Below, piece by piece: positions 1 through 8,013 of a stretch of 64,000 nt of DNA; the stretch's first letter is position 1; each line of letters begins with the position of its first letter. Where the stretch lies: the NCBI RefSeq assembly GCF_001908275.1, contig NZ_CP018620.1, forward strand, positions 6,448,001-6,512,000. Reading direction: 5' to 3'. The translations under genes were made by a program, and so were the position numbers. Source of the DNA: Paenibacillus xylanexedens. Lineage in GTDB: Bacteria; Bacillota; Bacilli; Paenibacillales; Paenibacillaceae. The notes beneath the pieces were generated by a model that did no database searches, was not told the origin of the DNA, and was given only the letters and a program-made list of their open reading frames with translations.

Positions 1-240
1 TCTCCAGCAGATCCCATAATGTAACGAATCCAGCTTGGCGCTGCTGCTCCGTATCTGGTTCAATAACCGTCTCGCTCGGATTGGCGTGGGCTGGCTTCCC
101 CTATTCACATATCTTATGACTTGAGGATCGGAAAAGAGTTCCGATAATGTGCTGTAATCACTTTGACGTAATGATCGCAGGACAAGCCGCTCTGTCCACA
201 AAGCCGGCAGACCTTGAACCAGCATTTTTCGGGTAAGCAT
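1..240 (-). CDS. GNAT family N-acetyltransferase, N-terminal part
   Basis: The first 80 codons of a minus-strand gene that runs off the left edge. The start ATG at 240 follows AAAGGAGCG at a normal distance. The translation contains TERLVLRSLRQSDY and then SDPQVIRYVN, the usual opening of RimJ/RimL-type GNAT acetyltransferases, followed by RARRLLNQI and a GICW segment that fits the next helix and strand. These enzymes transfer an acetyl group from acetyl-CoA to an amine on a small molecule or protein N-terminus. The acetyl-CoA binding motif lies outside the window, so the substrate cannot be judged. Confidence 0.75.
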   Translation of the reverse strand, partial: MLTRKMLVQGLPALWTERLVLRSLRQSDYSTLSELFSDPQVIRYVNRGSQPTPIRARRLLNQIRSSSAKLDSLHYGICWR

Positions 241-349
241 GACAATCGCTCCTTTTGCCTAAACGGGCTCTAGTCCGGTAAGACAAGCATGCTCTGATGA
301 TGATCCGGCGTAATACCATTTGAACTGATCCACGAACTTTAGTATTCGC

Positions 350-379
350 ATTTTAGTATTAATATATTGCATCATTCAA
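350..379 (-). promoter_or_regulatory. Candidate SigA promoter for the GNAT gene
   Basis: On the minus strand TTGAAT (374-379) and TAAAAT (350-355) are separated by 18 bp and face the GNAT start at 240. The -10 region sits inside a short direct repeat of TTAGTATT. This is a sequence match only. Confidence 0.4.
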
Positions 380-408
380 TTCCTCACGCTAAAAGGTCCA
401 GATGCTGA

Positions 409-1140
409 CTACTCCTGCAGCCCGCGATAGATACCCGTACGAATCTCACGAATATAGAAATCCAATGCAGGAACATTCGCCGACTGTGCAACCTGTACTT
501 CTCGCTCAATATCATAAGGCACCCGCACGAATTGAACATTGAACGGGGTATTGTTATCGTTGCTGTCTTCACCCTCCAGAATACAGTAGGAAGCTTGGGG
601 AAGATCGAGTGGATTACCAACACTCCCTGCATTAAACAGTAACTTACCGTTCATATACTGCAAGTATGCGTTATGCACATCCCCATAACCTACAACATCT
701 GCAACACCTTGCTCAGGCTCATCAGCCGGAGGATCAAACATTGCCAACCTCTTTTCCATCGCGTCCCACGGCTGTACACGATGGTATACACTTTGAGGTG
801 AAGCATGGACCAGACGGATGGTGCGACCGCTCAGTTGAAATTGATGGCTGAAGGGCAGGCCCGCCAAGTACGCCAATCGTTCCTCACCCAGCCGCTCTGC
901 TTGCCACGTAAAGTTCTCGTTGTCTTGGTTAACCGCAACCAGTTCATCCCAATTGCCACGGATAACAAGTTCGCACGTCGCTCTCACCTGATCCACAACC
1001 TTGACCGGTTCTGGCCCCTTGCCCACGAGGTCACCAAGACAAAAGATTCGCTCCACGCCACGACTTCGGATATCTTTTAACACTGCTTCCCAGGCAGTCA
1101 TGTTGCCATGAATGTCGGATATAATCGCAATTCGTTCCAT
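409..1140 (-). CDS. Calcineurin-like metallophosphoesterase
   Basis: A 243-residue cytosolic phosphoesterase. The five family blocks are visible in order: SDIHGN near residue 8 (metal-binding Asp and His), GDLVGKGPEP, GNWDE, HASP and GDVHNAY, ending with GSVGNP. Members of this family (YfcE/MJ0936-like) hydrolyse phosphodiesters or phosphomonoesters with a two-metal centre. A longer reading frame begins at 1155, but that ATG overlaps the ribosome binding site. The ATG at 1140 has GGAGG eight bases upstream and gives MERIAIISDIH, the normal N-terminus. No signal peptide is seen. It is followed by no tightly linked gene, so the substrate is unknown. Confidence 0.85.
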   Translation of the reverse strand: MERIAIISDIHGNMTAWEAVLKDIRSRGVERIFCLGDLVGKGPEPVKVVDQVRATCELVIRGNWDELVAVNQDNENFTWQAERLGEERLAYLAGLPFSHQFQLSGRTIRLVHASPQSVYHRVQPWDAMEKRLAMFDPPADEPEQGVADVVGYGDVHNAYLQYMNGKLLFNAGSVGNPLDLPQASYCILEGEDSNDNNTPFNVQFVRVPYDIEREVQVAQSANVPALDFYIREIRTGIYRGLQE

Positions 1141-1197
1141 CTGGATAACCTCCATTCATGTTGAATCCTTTATGTTTTATATTCATCTTATATTCTT

Positions 1198-2172
1198 TTA
1201 TGTGGTTGATCCTTTAAGCTCAAAAATCGTTAATTCTGGTCTGCACAGAAAACGAATGGGCAGTTGAGTCATGCCAAAACCACGATTCACATACACAGGC
1301 ATCTGTGTCTGGGTGGTGTAATATACCCCCTGGACATCCGTGTAATACAATCCTTGAACATACTTGTGTGAACCTCGCGGAGTTGTCAGTGCCCCGATCC
1401 AGGGAAAACGTACCTGTCCACCATGGCTATGACCGGAAAGTTGTAATCCGAAACCATAGGGAGTGGCAATGTCGGCATAATCCGGTTCATGCATAAGTAA
1501 CAATTTCCACACATCATGATCCAATCCCTTAATGGCTTGGGCAGGATCAGGCCTGCCCGTAAGTGCGTCATCCAGACCAGCTATGGCCAGACGTTCGCCC
1601 CCTTGTTCAATCACCACATGTTCGTTCCGTAACAAAGTGAATCCAGCTTCACGGAACATGGTTGTCACTTCATTCTGCTGTCCGCCCCGATAATCATGAT
1701 TCCCCAAAACAGCAAATTTGCCATACTTCGCTTGCATGGAGGCGAGTACCGGAATACATTCACGCATCGGCTCTGCTTCCCTCTCAACTATGTCTCCGGT
1801 AAAACAAATCAAGTCCGGTCGCTGCTCCTCAATCGTTGCTGCCAGCTTCTTCAGCTCTTTCACCCCGGTATGAAAACCAAGATGGGCATCGCTGAACTGA
1901 ACGACACGCAAACCGTCAAATGCCTTTGGAAACTTCGGAAGTTTCAACTCCACTTGCTTAATCTCCAGACGACGCGGTTCCCATAACCAGGCATAACCTC
2001 CTGTAAGCAAACTGGCACCCGCCGTCATCAAAACCATGCGCAATAAGAAACTTCGGCGAGAGGGATCATGATCCTTTTCTTCCCCAGGAAACACAGACTC
2101 TTCTGCACCTGATGCTTTGTGCGAGCGCTGGGACGGCGAGTTGTTGCTGCCCTGACGCGGTGTCTCTGCCAT
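1198..2172 (-). CDS. ykuE: Tat-exported metallophosphoesterase, YkuE type
   Basis: A 324-residue phosphoesterase with a cytoplasmic lead of about 45 polar residues, then SRRSFLLRM and a hydrophobic stretch. This matches the twin-arginine (Tat) export consensus SRRxFL. The catalytic domain shows FSDAHLG, CFTGDIVE, GNHDYRGG, LLMHEPDY and GHSHGGQ, the full metal-binding set. B. subtilis YkuE is a known Tat substrate found at the cell wall, and the order of signal and domain here is the same. The start at 2172 is chosen because GAAGGAGGGG lies just before it; an upstream in-frame start at 2253 has no such site. The likely role is metal-dependent phosphoester hydrolysis outside the membrane; the substrate is unknown. 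Confidence 0.85.
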   Translation of the reverse strand: MAETPRQGSNNSPSQRSHKASGAEESVFPGEEKDHDPSRRSFLLRMVLMTAGASLLTGGYAWLWEPRRLEIKQVELKLPKFPKAFDGLRVVQFSDAHLGFHTGVKELKKLAATIEEQRPDLICFTGDIVEREAEPMRECIPVLASMQAKYGKFAVLGNHDYRGGQQNEVTTMFREAGFTLLRNEHVVIEQGGERLAIAGLDDALTGRPDPAQAIKGLDHDVWKLLLMHEPDYADIATPYGFGLQLSGHSHGGQVRFPWIGALTTPRGSHKYVQGLYYTDVQGVYYTTQTQMPVYVNRGFGMTQLPIRFLCRPELTIFELKGSTT

Positions 2173-2347
2173 ATCTCCCCCTCCTTCTACGCTCTTAATC
2201 CATCCCCTTAGTATATCATATTCTGCATGGGTAGCCCGGTTCCTCTGCTTCATTACAAAAAGAAGCCGGGATCTCCGGCATGTTGCTGCACGGGATCACG
2301 ACTTCTTCTAAGTTGCAGATTACACTTCTGCACATGTTATGACGAGA

Positions 2348-3112
2348 CTATACACCCAACCAGCGTTTGAACATATGCTTGGTCGTTTGTTTGTTCATTT
2401 CGGCAATGGAGGTTGTCAGTGGAATGCCTTTTGGACAGGATTGCACACAGTTCTGTGAGTTACCACAGCCCTCAATGCCTCCGTCTTCCATCAACGCTTC
2501 CAGACGATCGTCGGCGTTCATCTCCCCTGTTGGGTGAGCGTTGAACAGGCGCACTTGGGACAGTGCTGCTGGACCGATAAAGTCTGTTTTCTCATTGACG
2601 TTCGGACATGCCTCCAGACATACACCACATGTCATGCATTTGGACAGCTCATATGCCCACTGACGCTTCTTCTCAGGCATCCGTGGACCTGGACCGAGGT
2701 CATAGGTACCATCGATCGGAATCCATGCTTTTACTCGTTTCAGGGCGCTAAACATCCGGCTACGGTCGATGACCAAGTCACGAACCACTGGGAATGTCTT
2801 CATCGGTTCGATACGAACAGGCTGTTCGAGCTTGTCGATCAGGGCTGCACATGCTTGACGTGGCTTGCCGTTGATGACCATGGAGCAGGCACCGCAGACT
2901 TCTTCGAGACAGTTGGAATCCCAGCACACGGGAGCAATGGATTTGCCATCTGTATTGACCGGGTTCCGCTGAATCTCCATCAGGGCGCTGATCACATTCA
3001 TGTTGGGACGGTACGGAAGCTCAAACTCTTCGTTGTACGAAGATGACTCCGGGCTATCCTGACGGGTGATGATAAACTTGACGGTTTTGTTGGCTGTAGC
3101 TTGTTCCGCCAT
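2348..3112 (-). CDS. sdhB: Succinate dehydrogenase iron-sulfur subunit SdhB
   Basis: The 254-residue electron-transfer subunit of complex II, passing electrons from SdhA flavin to menaquinone at the membrane anchor SdhC. The N-terminal ferredoxin domain has the Bacillus-type 2Fe-2S motif CWDSNCLEEVCGAC. The C-terminal domain has CMTCGVCLEACP (4Fe-4S) and CGNSQNCVQSCPKG (3Fe-4S). The start has GGAGGGG eight bases upstream. It is the last gene of sdhC-sdhA-sdhB but is separated from sdhA by 478 bp that holds a structured repeat, unlike the compact Bacillus operon. Confidence 0.96.
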   Translation of the reverse strand: MAEQATANKTVKFIITRQDSPESSSYNEEFELPYRPNMNVISALMEIQRNPVNTDGKSIAPVCWDSNCLEEVCGACSMVINGKPRQACAALIDKLEQPVRIEPMKTFPVVRDLVIDRSRMFSALKRVKAWIPIDGTYDLGPGPRMPEKKRQWAYELSKCMTCGVCLEACPNVNEKTDFIGPAALSQVRLFNAHPTGEMNADDRLEALMEDGGIEGCGNSQNCVQSCPKGIPLTTSIAEMNKQTTKHMFKRWLGV

Positions 3113-3196
3113 ATCGTAGTCCCCTCCTCTGGTGACGATGATTGGTGTTGCTGATGCGCAAAGTTAATCTTTTGGTGCACGGGTGGCGCTCCGTCA

Positions 3197-3306
3197 GCGG
3201 AATGCCCCTCTGATCGCTGTTATCCCCGGATTTTTTTGATCAACCCTTCCCAGGGTTAAAATCCGGTGATAAAGGCGAGCGCTTCGCTTCTTCTGGGCAT
3301 TTCCGC
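3197..3306 (+). repeat. Structured intergenic element, copy A
   Basis: The outer stem pairs GCGGAATGCCC (3197-3207) with GGGCATTTCCGC (3295-3306). Inside it lie the conserved word GATCGCTGTTAT, an inner stem ATCCCCGGATTTT / AAAATCCGGTGAT (3222-3234 / 3258-3270) with a nested AACCCT/AGGGTT hairpin, and the conserved tail AAAGGCGAGCGCTTCGCTTC. It lies between sdhA and sdhB, antisense to their transcript. Confidence 0.85.
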
Positions 3307-3339
3307 TTCCTCCGCTACGTTGTGCACTGGGTCACTTTG

Positions 3340-3560
3340 CTGGAAACTGCACTCCAATTCATTGTGGATTGCGGTAATTTTAAATATGCAAGCTTTGCAA
3401 ATGCGTTGCTTGCTTATGAACAGGTATTTTGGCTTCCTCTGCTGCTTTGTGCACACAGAGTACCTTCGCTGAGAACCTTCACTCCATCACTTTGATGGCA
3501 GTAACTTTGAAGAAGCTTTGCTTCTCCAAAGTTCTCCTGCCTCTCCGTTCAGGTGTTTAA
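3340..3560 (+). repeat. Two degenerate units related to the structured element
   Basis: The words GATTGCGGTAAT (near 3367) and GATGGCAGTAAC (near 3503) resemble the conserved GATCGCTGTTAT of the full element. Each is followed by its own hairpin. In the second, AACTTTG and CAAAGTT enclose a smaller AGAAGC/GCTTCT pair. They fill the rest of the sdhB-sdhA gap. No gene is seen there. Confidence 0.5.
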
Positions 3561-3590
3561 CTATTCATTGCATGAATAGTGTGACACTTC

Positions 3591-5333
3591 TTAATCTTTG
3601 GAGTAATCCCGGATACGTGGTGGGATCAGGGATACGTCTACTGGCTCGTACGAGATTTTCGGGCCTTCCTTCGACCAGCTTGCGATGGTCGTTTTCAGGA
3701 ACTCTTCATCATTACGTTCCGTGAAATCCGGTTTGTAATGCGCGCCGCGGCTTTCGTTACGCAGCAGTGCGCCCAGTGTCATTGCTTCTGCCAATTCAAT
3801 CATGTTCCACAGTTGGCGAGTGAATGCTGCGCTCGGGTTATTCCAACCAGAGCTATCATACATGTTGATTTTGCCATAACGCTCTTTCAATTCCTTGATC
3901 TTGCCAATCGTGGCTTCAAGCTTGTCGTTGTAACGCACAACCGTCATGTTGGCTGTCATCCACTCGCCAAGCTCTTTATGAATGACATAGGCATTTTCCG
4001 TGCCCTGCATTTTCAAGATGCCTTCGTACTTGTCGCTTTGTTGTTTGGTGTGTTTCTCAAATACGGAAGATGGGATATCAGCGGACGATTTTTTAAGTCC
4101 TTTGATATATTCAGCCGCTTTTGGTCCAGCCACCATACCACCATAGATCGCAGATACCAGTGAGTTTGCACCCAGACGGTTCGCACCATGGTATTGATAT
4201 TCACATTCACCAGCTGCGAACAGCCCCGGAATGTTAGTCATTTGGTTGTAATCTACCCACATGCCGCCCATGGAATAATGGACTGCCGGGAAGATTTTCA
4301 TTGGGATTTTACGCGGGTCATCACCCATGAACTTCTCATAGATCTCAATGATTCCGCCGAGTTTAACATCCAGTTCCTTCGGATCTTTGTGCGACAGATC
4401 GAGATAAACCATGTTCTCGCCGTTCACACCCAGACCCATATCCACGCAGACGCTGAAGATTTCACGAGTCGCGATATCACGTGGAACCAGGTTACCGTAG
4501 GATGGATATTTTTCTTCAAGGAAGTACCAAGGTTTTCCATCTTTGTACGTCCAGATCCGTCCACCTTCACCACGCGCGGATTCAGACATGAGACGCAGCT
4601 TGTCATCCCCTGGAATGGCTGTTGGGTGAATCTGAATGAACTCCCCGTTGGCGTAATTTACACCTTGCTGATAAACCGCACTTGCCGCTGTACCTGTGTT
4701 AATTACAGAGTTGGTCGTTTTACCGAAGATGATCCCCGGACCACCGCTCGCCAGAATAACCGCTTCTGCCGGGAAGGTCTGTACCTTCATCGTTTTCAGA
4801 TCCTGAGCCACGATCCCGCGACATACGCCTTCATCATCCAAAACCGCCTGCAGGAACTCCCAGTTCTCATATTTCGTAACCAGGCCCGCTGCTTCCCAGC
4901 GACGTACCTGCTCGTCTAATGCATAGAGCAATTGTTGTCCTGTTGTCGCTCCGGCAAACGCCGTACGGTGATGCTTCGTTCCACCGAAACGACGGAAATC
5001 AAGCAAACCTTCCGGTGTCCGGTTGAACATTACGCCCATACGGTCCATCAAGTGGATGATGCCAGGTGCTGCTTCGCACATCGCTTTAACAGGAGGTTGG
5101 TTCGCAAGGAAGTCACCGCCGTATACCGTATCGTCAAAGTGTACCCATGGGGAGTCACCCTCACCCTTGGTATTTACCGCTCCGTTAATGCCGCCTTGTG
5201 CGCATACAGAGTGGGATCGTTTAACAGGAACCAGTGAAAATAAATGAACATGGACTCCGGCTTCAGCCGATTTGATCGCCGCCATCAATCCCGCGAGACC
5301 GCCGCCCACAATAATTACATTCGTTGATGCCAT
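3591..5333 (-). CDS. sdhA: Succinate dehydrogenase flavoprotein subunit SdhA
   Basis: The 580-residue catalytic subunit that oxidises succinate to fumarate in the TCA cycle. The N-terminal dinucleotide fold is GGGLAGLMAAIKSAEAG. The segment SHSVCAQGGING carries the His that bonds FAD covalently. ARGEGGRI holds the catalytic Arg region, and HGANRLGANSL the substrate and FAD contacts. The length is typical. The start at 5333 has AAGGGAG upstream, and the gene begins 43 bp after sdhC, so the two are surely cotranscribed. It works as a complex with SdhB and the haem-containing anchor SdhC. Confidence 0.97.
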   Translation of the reverse strand: MASTNVIIVGGGLAGLMAAIKSAEAGVHVHLFSLVPVKRSHSVCAQGGINGAVNTKGEGDSPWVHFDDTVYGGDFLANQPPVKAMCEAAPGIIHLMDRMGVMFNRTPEGLLDFRRFGGTKHHRTAFAGATTGQQLLYALDEQVRRWEAAGLVTKYENWEFLQAVLDDEGVCRGIVAQDLKTMKVQTFPAEAVILASGGPGIIFGKTTNSVINTGTAASAVYQQGVNYANGEFIQIHPTAIPGDDKLRLMSESARGEGGRIWTYKDGKPWYFLEEKYPSYGNLVPRDIATREIFSVCVDMGLGVNGENMVYLDLSHKDPKELDVKLGGIIEIYEKFMGDDPRKIPMKIFPAVHYSMGGMWVDYNQMTNIPGLFAAGECEYQYHGANRLGANSLVSAIYGGMVAGPKAAEYIKGLKKSSADIPSSVFEKHTKQQSDKYEGILKMQGTENAYVIHKELGEWMTANMTVVRYNDKLEATIGKIKELKERYGKINMYDSSGWNNPSAAFTRQLWNMIELAEAMTLGALLRNESRGAHYKPDFTERNDEEFLKTTIASWSKEGPKISYEPVDVSLIPPRIRDYSKD

Positions 5334-5376
5334 TGCTGTTCACTCCCTTATAAGTCAGCATTTATACGCTAAATGC

Positions 5377-6045
5377 TTAAATTAGAACTGTTTTTACTGC
5401 GTCAATCATCGAAGTAGCCGTTTGGAAATCAATGCTCCGGAAAGCAAATAGTGAAGCAATAAACATGATGGAAACAATAGCGAACAAGCTCATACATACG
5501 TAAGAGGATACACGTTGCGCACGCGGACCAACCGTAATTCCCCAGCTAACGAGGAACGACCACAGACCATTGGCAAAGTGATATGACGCCGCAACCACAC
5601 TGATCATATATATCGCAAAGGTTATCGGATTCGTCACCGCATCATGTATGACGCCGCCAATCTCTTCATGGGATACATTACCCAGCGCAATCTGTACTCG
5701 CGTCTCCCATACGTGCCAGATGACGAATACAAACGTAATAATACCGCTTACCCTCTGTAACGTGTAGCGCCAGTTGCGCTCATTACCGTAACGCCCAACA
5801 TTAGGCTTGGCCTGATAGGCAATGTAAAGACCATAAACACCGTGATAGAACAACGGCAACCAGATAAGTAATGCCTCGATCACAATAACAAGAGGCAAAC
5901 CGTTCAGAAATGCAACGGCACCGTAAAAAGCTTCTTTGCCGCCTTCAACTGCCGTGAAGTTCGTCACCAAATGCTCAACAAAAAACAAACTGAGCGGAAT
6001 GACGCCAAGCAAGGAGTGCAGCTTTCTGGAGTAAAACCCTTTCAT
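5377..6045 (-). CDS. sdhC: Succinate dehydrogenase cytochrome b558 subunit SdhC
   Basis: The membrane anchor of complex II, with five hydrophobic segments and two b-type haems. Four histidines fit the axial ligands of the Bacillus family: VEHLV, LFYHGVYG, IWHVWETR and SYHFANG. The family signature RKLHSLLGVIP sits close to the N-terminus only if translation starts at 6045 (222 residues, AAAGGGGA upstream). In-frame GTG at 6096 and ATG at 6084 would add 17 or 13 residues not expected in the family. It is the first gene of sdhCAB and diverges from a LysR regulator. Confidence 0.92.
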   Translation of the reverse strand: MKGFYSRKLHSLLGVIPLSLFFVEHLVTNFTAVEGGKEAFYGAVAFLNGLPLVIVIEALLIWLPLFYHGVYGLYIAYQAKPNVGRYGNERNWRYTLQRVSGIITFVFVIWHVWETRVQIALGNVSHEEIGGVIHDAVTNPITFAIYMISVVAASYHFANGLWSFLVSWGITVGPRAQRVSSYVCMSLFAIVSIMFIASLFAFRSIDFQTATSMIDAVKTVLI

Positions 6046-6099
6046 AAAATGTCGATCCCCTTTCGCTAAATACAACGTTTTCATAAATGATTTCACTTA

Positions 6100-6183
6100 T
6101 CATGACACGAATCCTTTTCCATGAAAAGGTTCGACAAATTGTTCCGTTTTCCCCAGGTGTGAACAACTTGTGTCACGGTTCAT
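6100..6183 (-). CDS. Possible 27-residue leader ORF before sdhC
   Basis: A short open frame that starts at ATG 6183 directly after AAAAGGAGTAAC, a better ribosome binding site than that of sdhC, and stops at 6100, 54 bp before the sdhC start. The product begins MNRDTSCSHLG and ends HGKGFVS; no domain is recognised. It could be a regulatory leader peptide for the sdh operon, or a chance frame. Position and the strong binding site are what is seen; the role is inference. Confidence 0.35.
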   Translation of the reverse strand: MNRDTSCSHLGKTEQFVEPFHGKGFVS

Positions 6184-6229
6184 GTTACTCCTTTTTTTCT
6201 TATAAGGGAATTGCAATATAATTATTAAA

Positions 6230-6251
6230 TGTTATAACCTATAGGTATAAG
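6230..6251. promoter_or_regulatory. Dyad operator candidate between sdhC and the LysR gene
   Basis: TTATAACCTATAGGTATAA is centred on the palindrome ACCTATAGGT and has the ATAA-spacer-TAT shape of LysR/CcpC-type boxes. It lies midway between the divergent sdhC and LysR starts. Confidence 0.4.
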
Positions 6252-6340
6252 CAGTGAAACATTGGGTTTACGGGCTATACAACATGGAAAACGATTGAGC
6301 AAGGGCAAGAATCACATTCATTGAAAAGAGGTTATTGTTC

Positions 6341-7264
6341 ATGTTTGAGGAGTTAAATGCATTTGCAGCGGTCGTGGAGCAGTCCAGCCTCAACCGTGCA
6401 TCCAAGTTACTGAACTTGTCCCAACCCGCACTCTCACGCAAAATTGCCAAATTGGAGGATGAACTCGGGGTTGCCCTATTCCACCGCCGTGGCAAACGGC
6501 TGGAGTTAACAAGTGTGGGCCAGTTCACCTATACCTACGCTGTAGAACAGAAACAGCAGCAACAGAAGTTCCTCACCATGCTGGCCCAGTATAAAGACGA
6601 AGAACAGAGCACCATTACACTCGGAGCCAGTCTGACGACACTTCAAACTACGTTACCACCTCTCGTCAATGCCTTTATGGAGAAACATCCAAATGCCGAA
6701 CTGAAACTGTTGACGGGAAAAACACATGAGATTGTCTCGTTTGTGCGTGATAAAAAAGCCGATGTGGGCATTGTCGCCTCCTCCATCAGCGAAGTGGGGC
6801 TTAACTGTGTGCCGCTCTTTGACGATCACCTGGAACTGGTTGTGCCACTTACACACCCCTTGTCCGGTAAGGAAGCCGGGATGGAGCATTTGCAGGATCT
6901 GCCGATGATCACGTTCTCCAAAGGCACCTGGTACCGCAAATTAACGGACGACCTCTTCCAGCGCTGTGCCGTGATGCCGGATATTCGCATGGAGATTGAT
7001 TCCTTCGAAGCGATCATCCGACTTCTGCCTTCCGCCAAAGCTGCTGCTCTATTGCCCAAGTCATATCTTCGTCCACAATTGCTCGCGGACAATGATCTTG
7101 TTTCTGTTCATTTGCCTCAATTACAGCAGACCCGCAGAACAACCTGTATGATCTATGGGGAAAAAGAGGACCTCAGCGAGACCTCCAGACAATGGGTCAA
7201 GGAGACGGCTGCACTCTTTACAGCAAAGGCGCCATTGCCCTCACGGAGGACTACGACGCCTTAG
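6341..7264 (+). CDS. LysR family transcriptional regulator
   Basis: A 307-residue LysR-type regulator. The N-terminal winged helix-turn-helix is clear (FEELNAFAAVVEQ, then ASKLLNLSQPALSRKIAKLE and LGVALFHRRGKRLELT), followed by a periplasmic-binding-protein-like effector domain. The ATG at 6341 is preferred to a TTG at 6335 because the AGAGG site is nine bases before it. It is divergent from sdhCAB, and LysR proteins usually control their divergent neighbour, so regulation of succinate dehydrogenase in response to a TCA-related effector is a reasonable inference. B. subtilis CcpC, which controls TCA genes, belongs to the same family. Confidence 0.9.
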   Translation: MFEELNAFAAVVEQSSLNRASKLLNLSQPALSRKIAKLEDELGVALFHRRGKRLELTSVGQFTYTYAVEQKQQQQKFLTMLAQYKDEEQSTITLGASLTTLQTTLPPLVNAFMEKHPNAELKLLTGKTHEIVSFVRDKKADVGIVASSISEVGLNCVPLFDDHLELVVPLTHPLSGKEAGMEHLQDLPMITFSKGTWYRKLTDDLFQRCAVMPDIRMEIDSFEAIIRLLPSAKAAALLPKSYLRPQLLADNDLVSVHLPQLQQTRRTTCMIYGEKEDLSETSRQWVKETAALFTAKAPLPSRRTTTP

Positions 7265-7278
7265 CCTTGATCTGAATC

Positions 7279-7344
7279 AGCCAGGTTCCAGCGCCTGGCT
7301 TCCATATTTAACTCACGATAATTATCAGCTCTCTTGGCTGATAA
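7279..7344. terminator. Hairpins between convergent LysR and ktrA genes
   Basis: Two hairpins are seen: AGCCAGG / CCTGGCT (7279-7300) and TTATCAGC / GGCTGATAA (7322-7344), the second overlapping the end of ktrA. Neither has a long T run, so termination is likely but not certain. Confidence 0.5.
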
Positions 7345-7996
7345 CCTCTTCTTCAAATCGGTCGATATCTGCATTATTACCAATAATGACCATGATATCC
7401 CCCATTTGAAGCGAGTCCAGTGCTGTTGGAGCAATAATGACACCAGCTTCTTTCTGTAACGCTACAATGCTGCAACCAAAACGTACACGTGCATTCAGGG
7501 TAGAAAGGGTTTTGTTGTGCAGACAGGCGGGAACCTTCATCTCGACAATACTGTAATCATTGGATAATTCAATGTAATCCAGCAAGTTTGGGGTAACCAG
7601 CTGGTGGGCAACCCGAATGCCCATATCCCGCTCAGGATAAACGACACGATCGATCCCCAGTTTATCCAATGCTCGTCCGTGAAGGACGGATATGGCCTTG
7701 GCCACGACCGTCTTGACACCCAGCTCTTTTAACAGAATCGCAGTGAGAATGCTCGTCTGGATATCATCCCCGATGGCAACGATGCAGCAGTCAAAATTTC
7801 GAATACCCAGGGAGCGCAGCACTTCCTCATCTGTGGCATCGGCTACAACGGCATGGGTGACCAATTCACTCATGTCTTCGACGACTTCTTCATTTTTATC
7901 AATCCCGAGTACCTCGTAGCCGAGTTCCATTAATTCCTGTGCCAGACTGGAGCCAAACCGCCCAAGCCCAATCACCGCAAACTGCTGTGTTTTCAT
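7325..7996 (-). CDS. ktrA: Potassium uptake regulatory subunit KtrA/KtrC
   Basis: The 223-residue cytosolic gating ring subunit of a Ktr potassium transporter. The RCK_N domain opens with FAVIGLGRFGSSLAQEL (nucleotide-binding GxGxxG) and contains DATDEEVLRSLG and NFDCCIVAIG. The RCK_C domain follows from about residue 135. In Bacillus relatives the N-domain binds ATP/ADP and the C-domain binds the second messenger c-di-AMP, which shuts the channel. It starts 17 bp after the end of the membrane subunit gene and forms an operon with it. KtrA and KtrC cannot be told apart by eye. Confidence 0.92.
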   Translation of the reverse strand: MKTQQFAVIGLGRFGSSLAQELMELGYEVLGIDKNEEVVEDMSELVTHAVVADATDEEVLRSLGIRNFDCCIVAIGDDIQTSILTAILLKELGVKTVVAKAISVLHGRALDKLGIDRVVYPERDMGIRVAHQLVTPNLLDYIELSNDYSIVEMKVPACLHNKTLSTLNARVRFGCSIVALQKEAGVIIAPTALDSLQMGDIMVIIGNNADIDRFEEEVISQES

Positions 7997-8013
7997 TGTT
8001 CTTCACGAACCCC

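Noticed and set aside
1..101. Possible frameshift in the partial GNAT gene at the CCCC run 98-101, because a second frame is also open
   Set aside because: The unshifted frame reads RARRLLNQI and GICW, which fits the GNAT fold better than the alternative frame.
4188..4919. 243-codon plus-strand frame inside sdhA
   Set aside because: Antisense shadow of a certain gene, no binding site.
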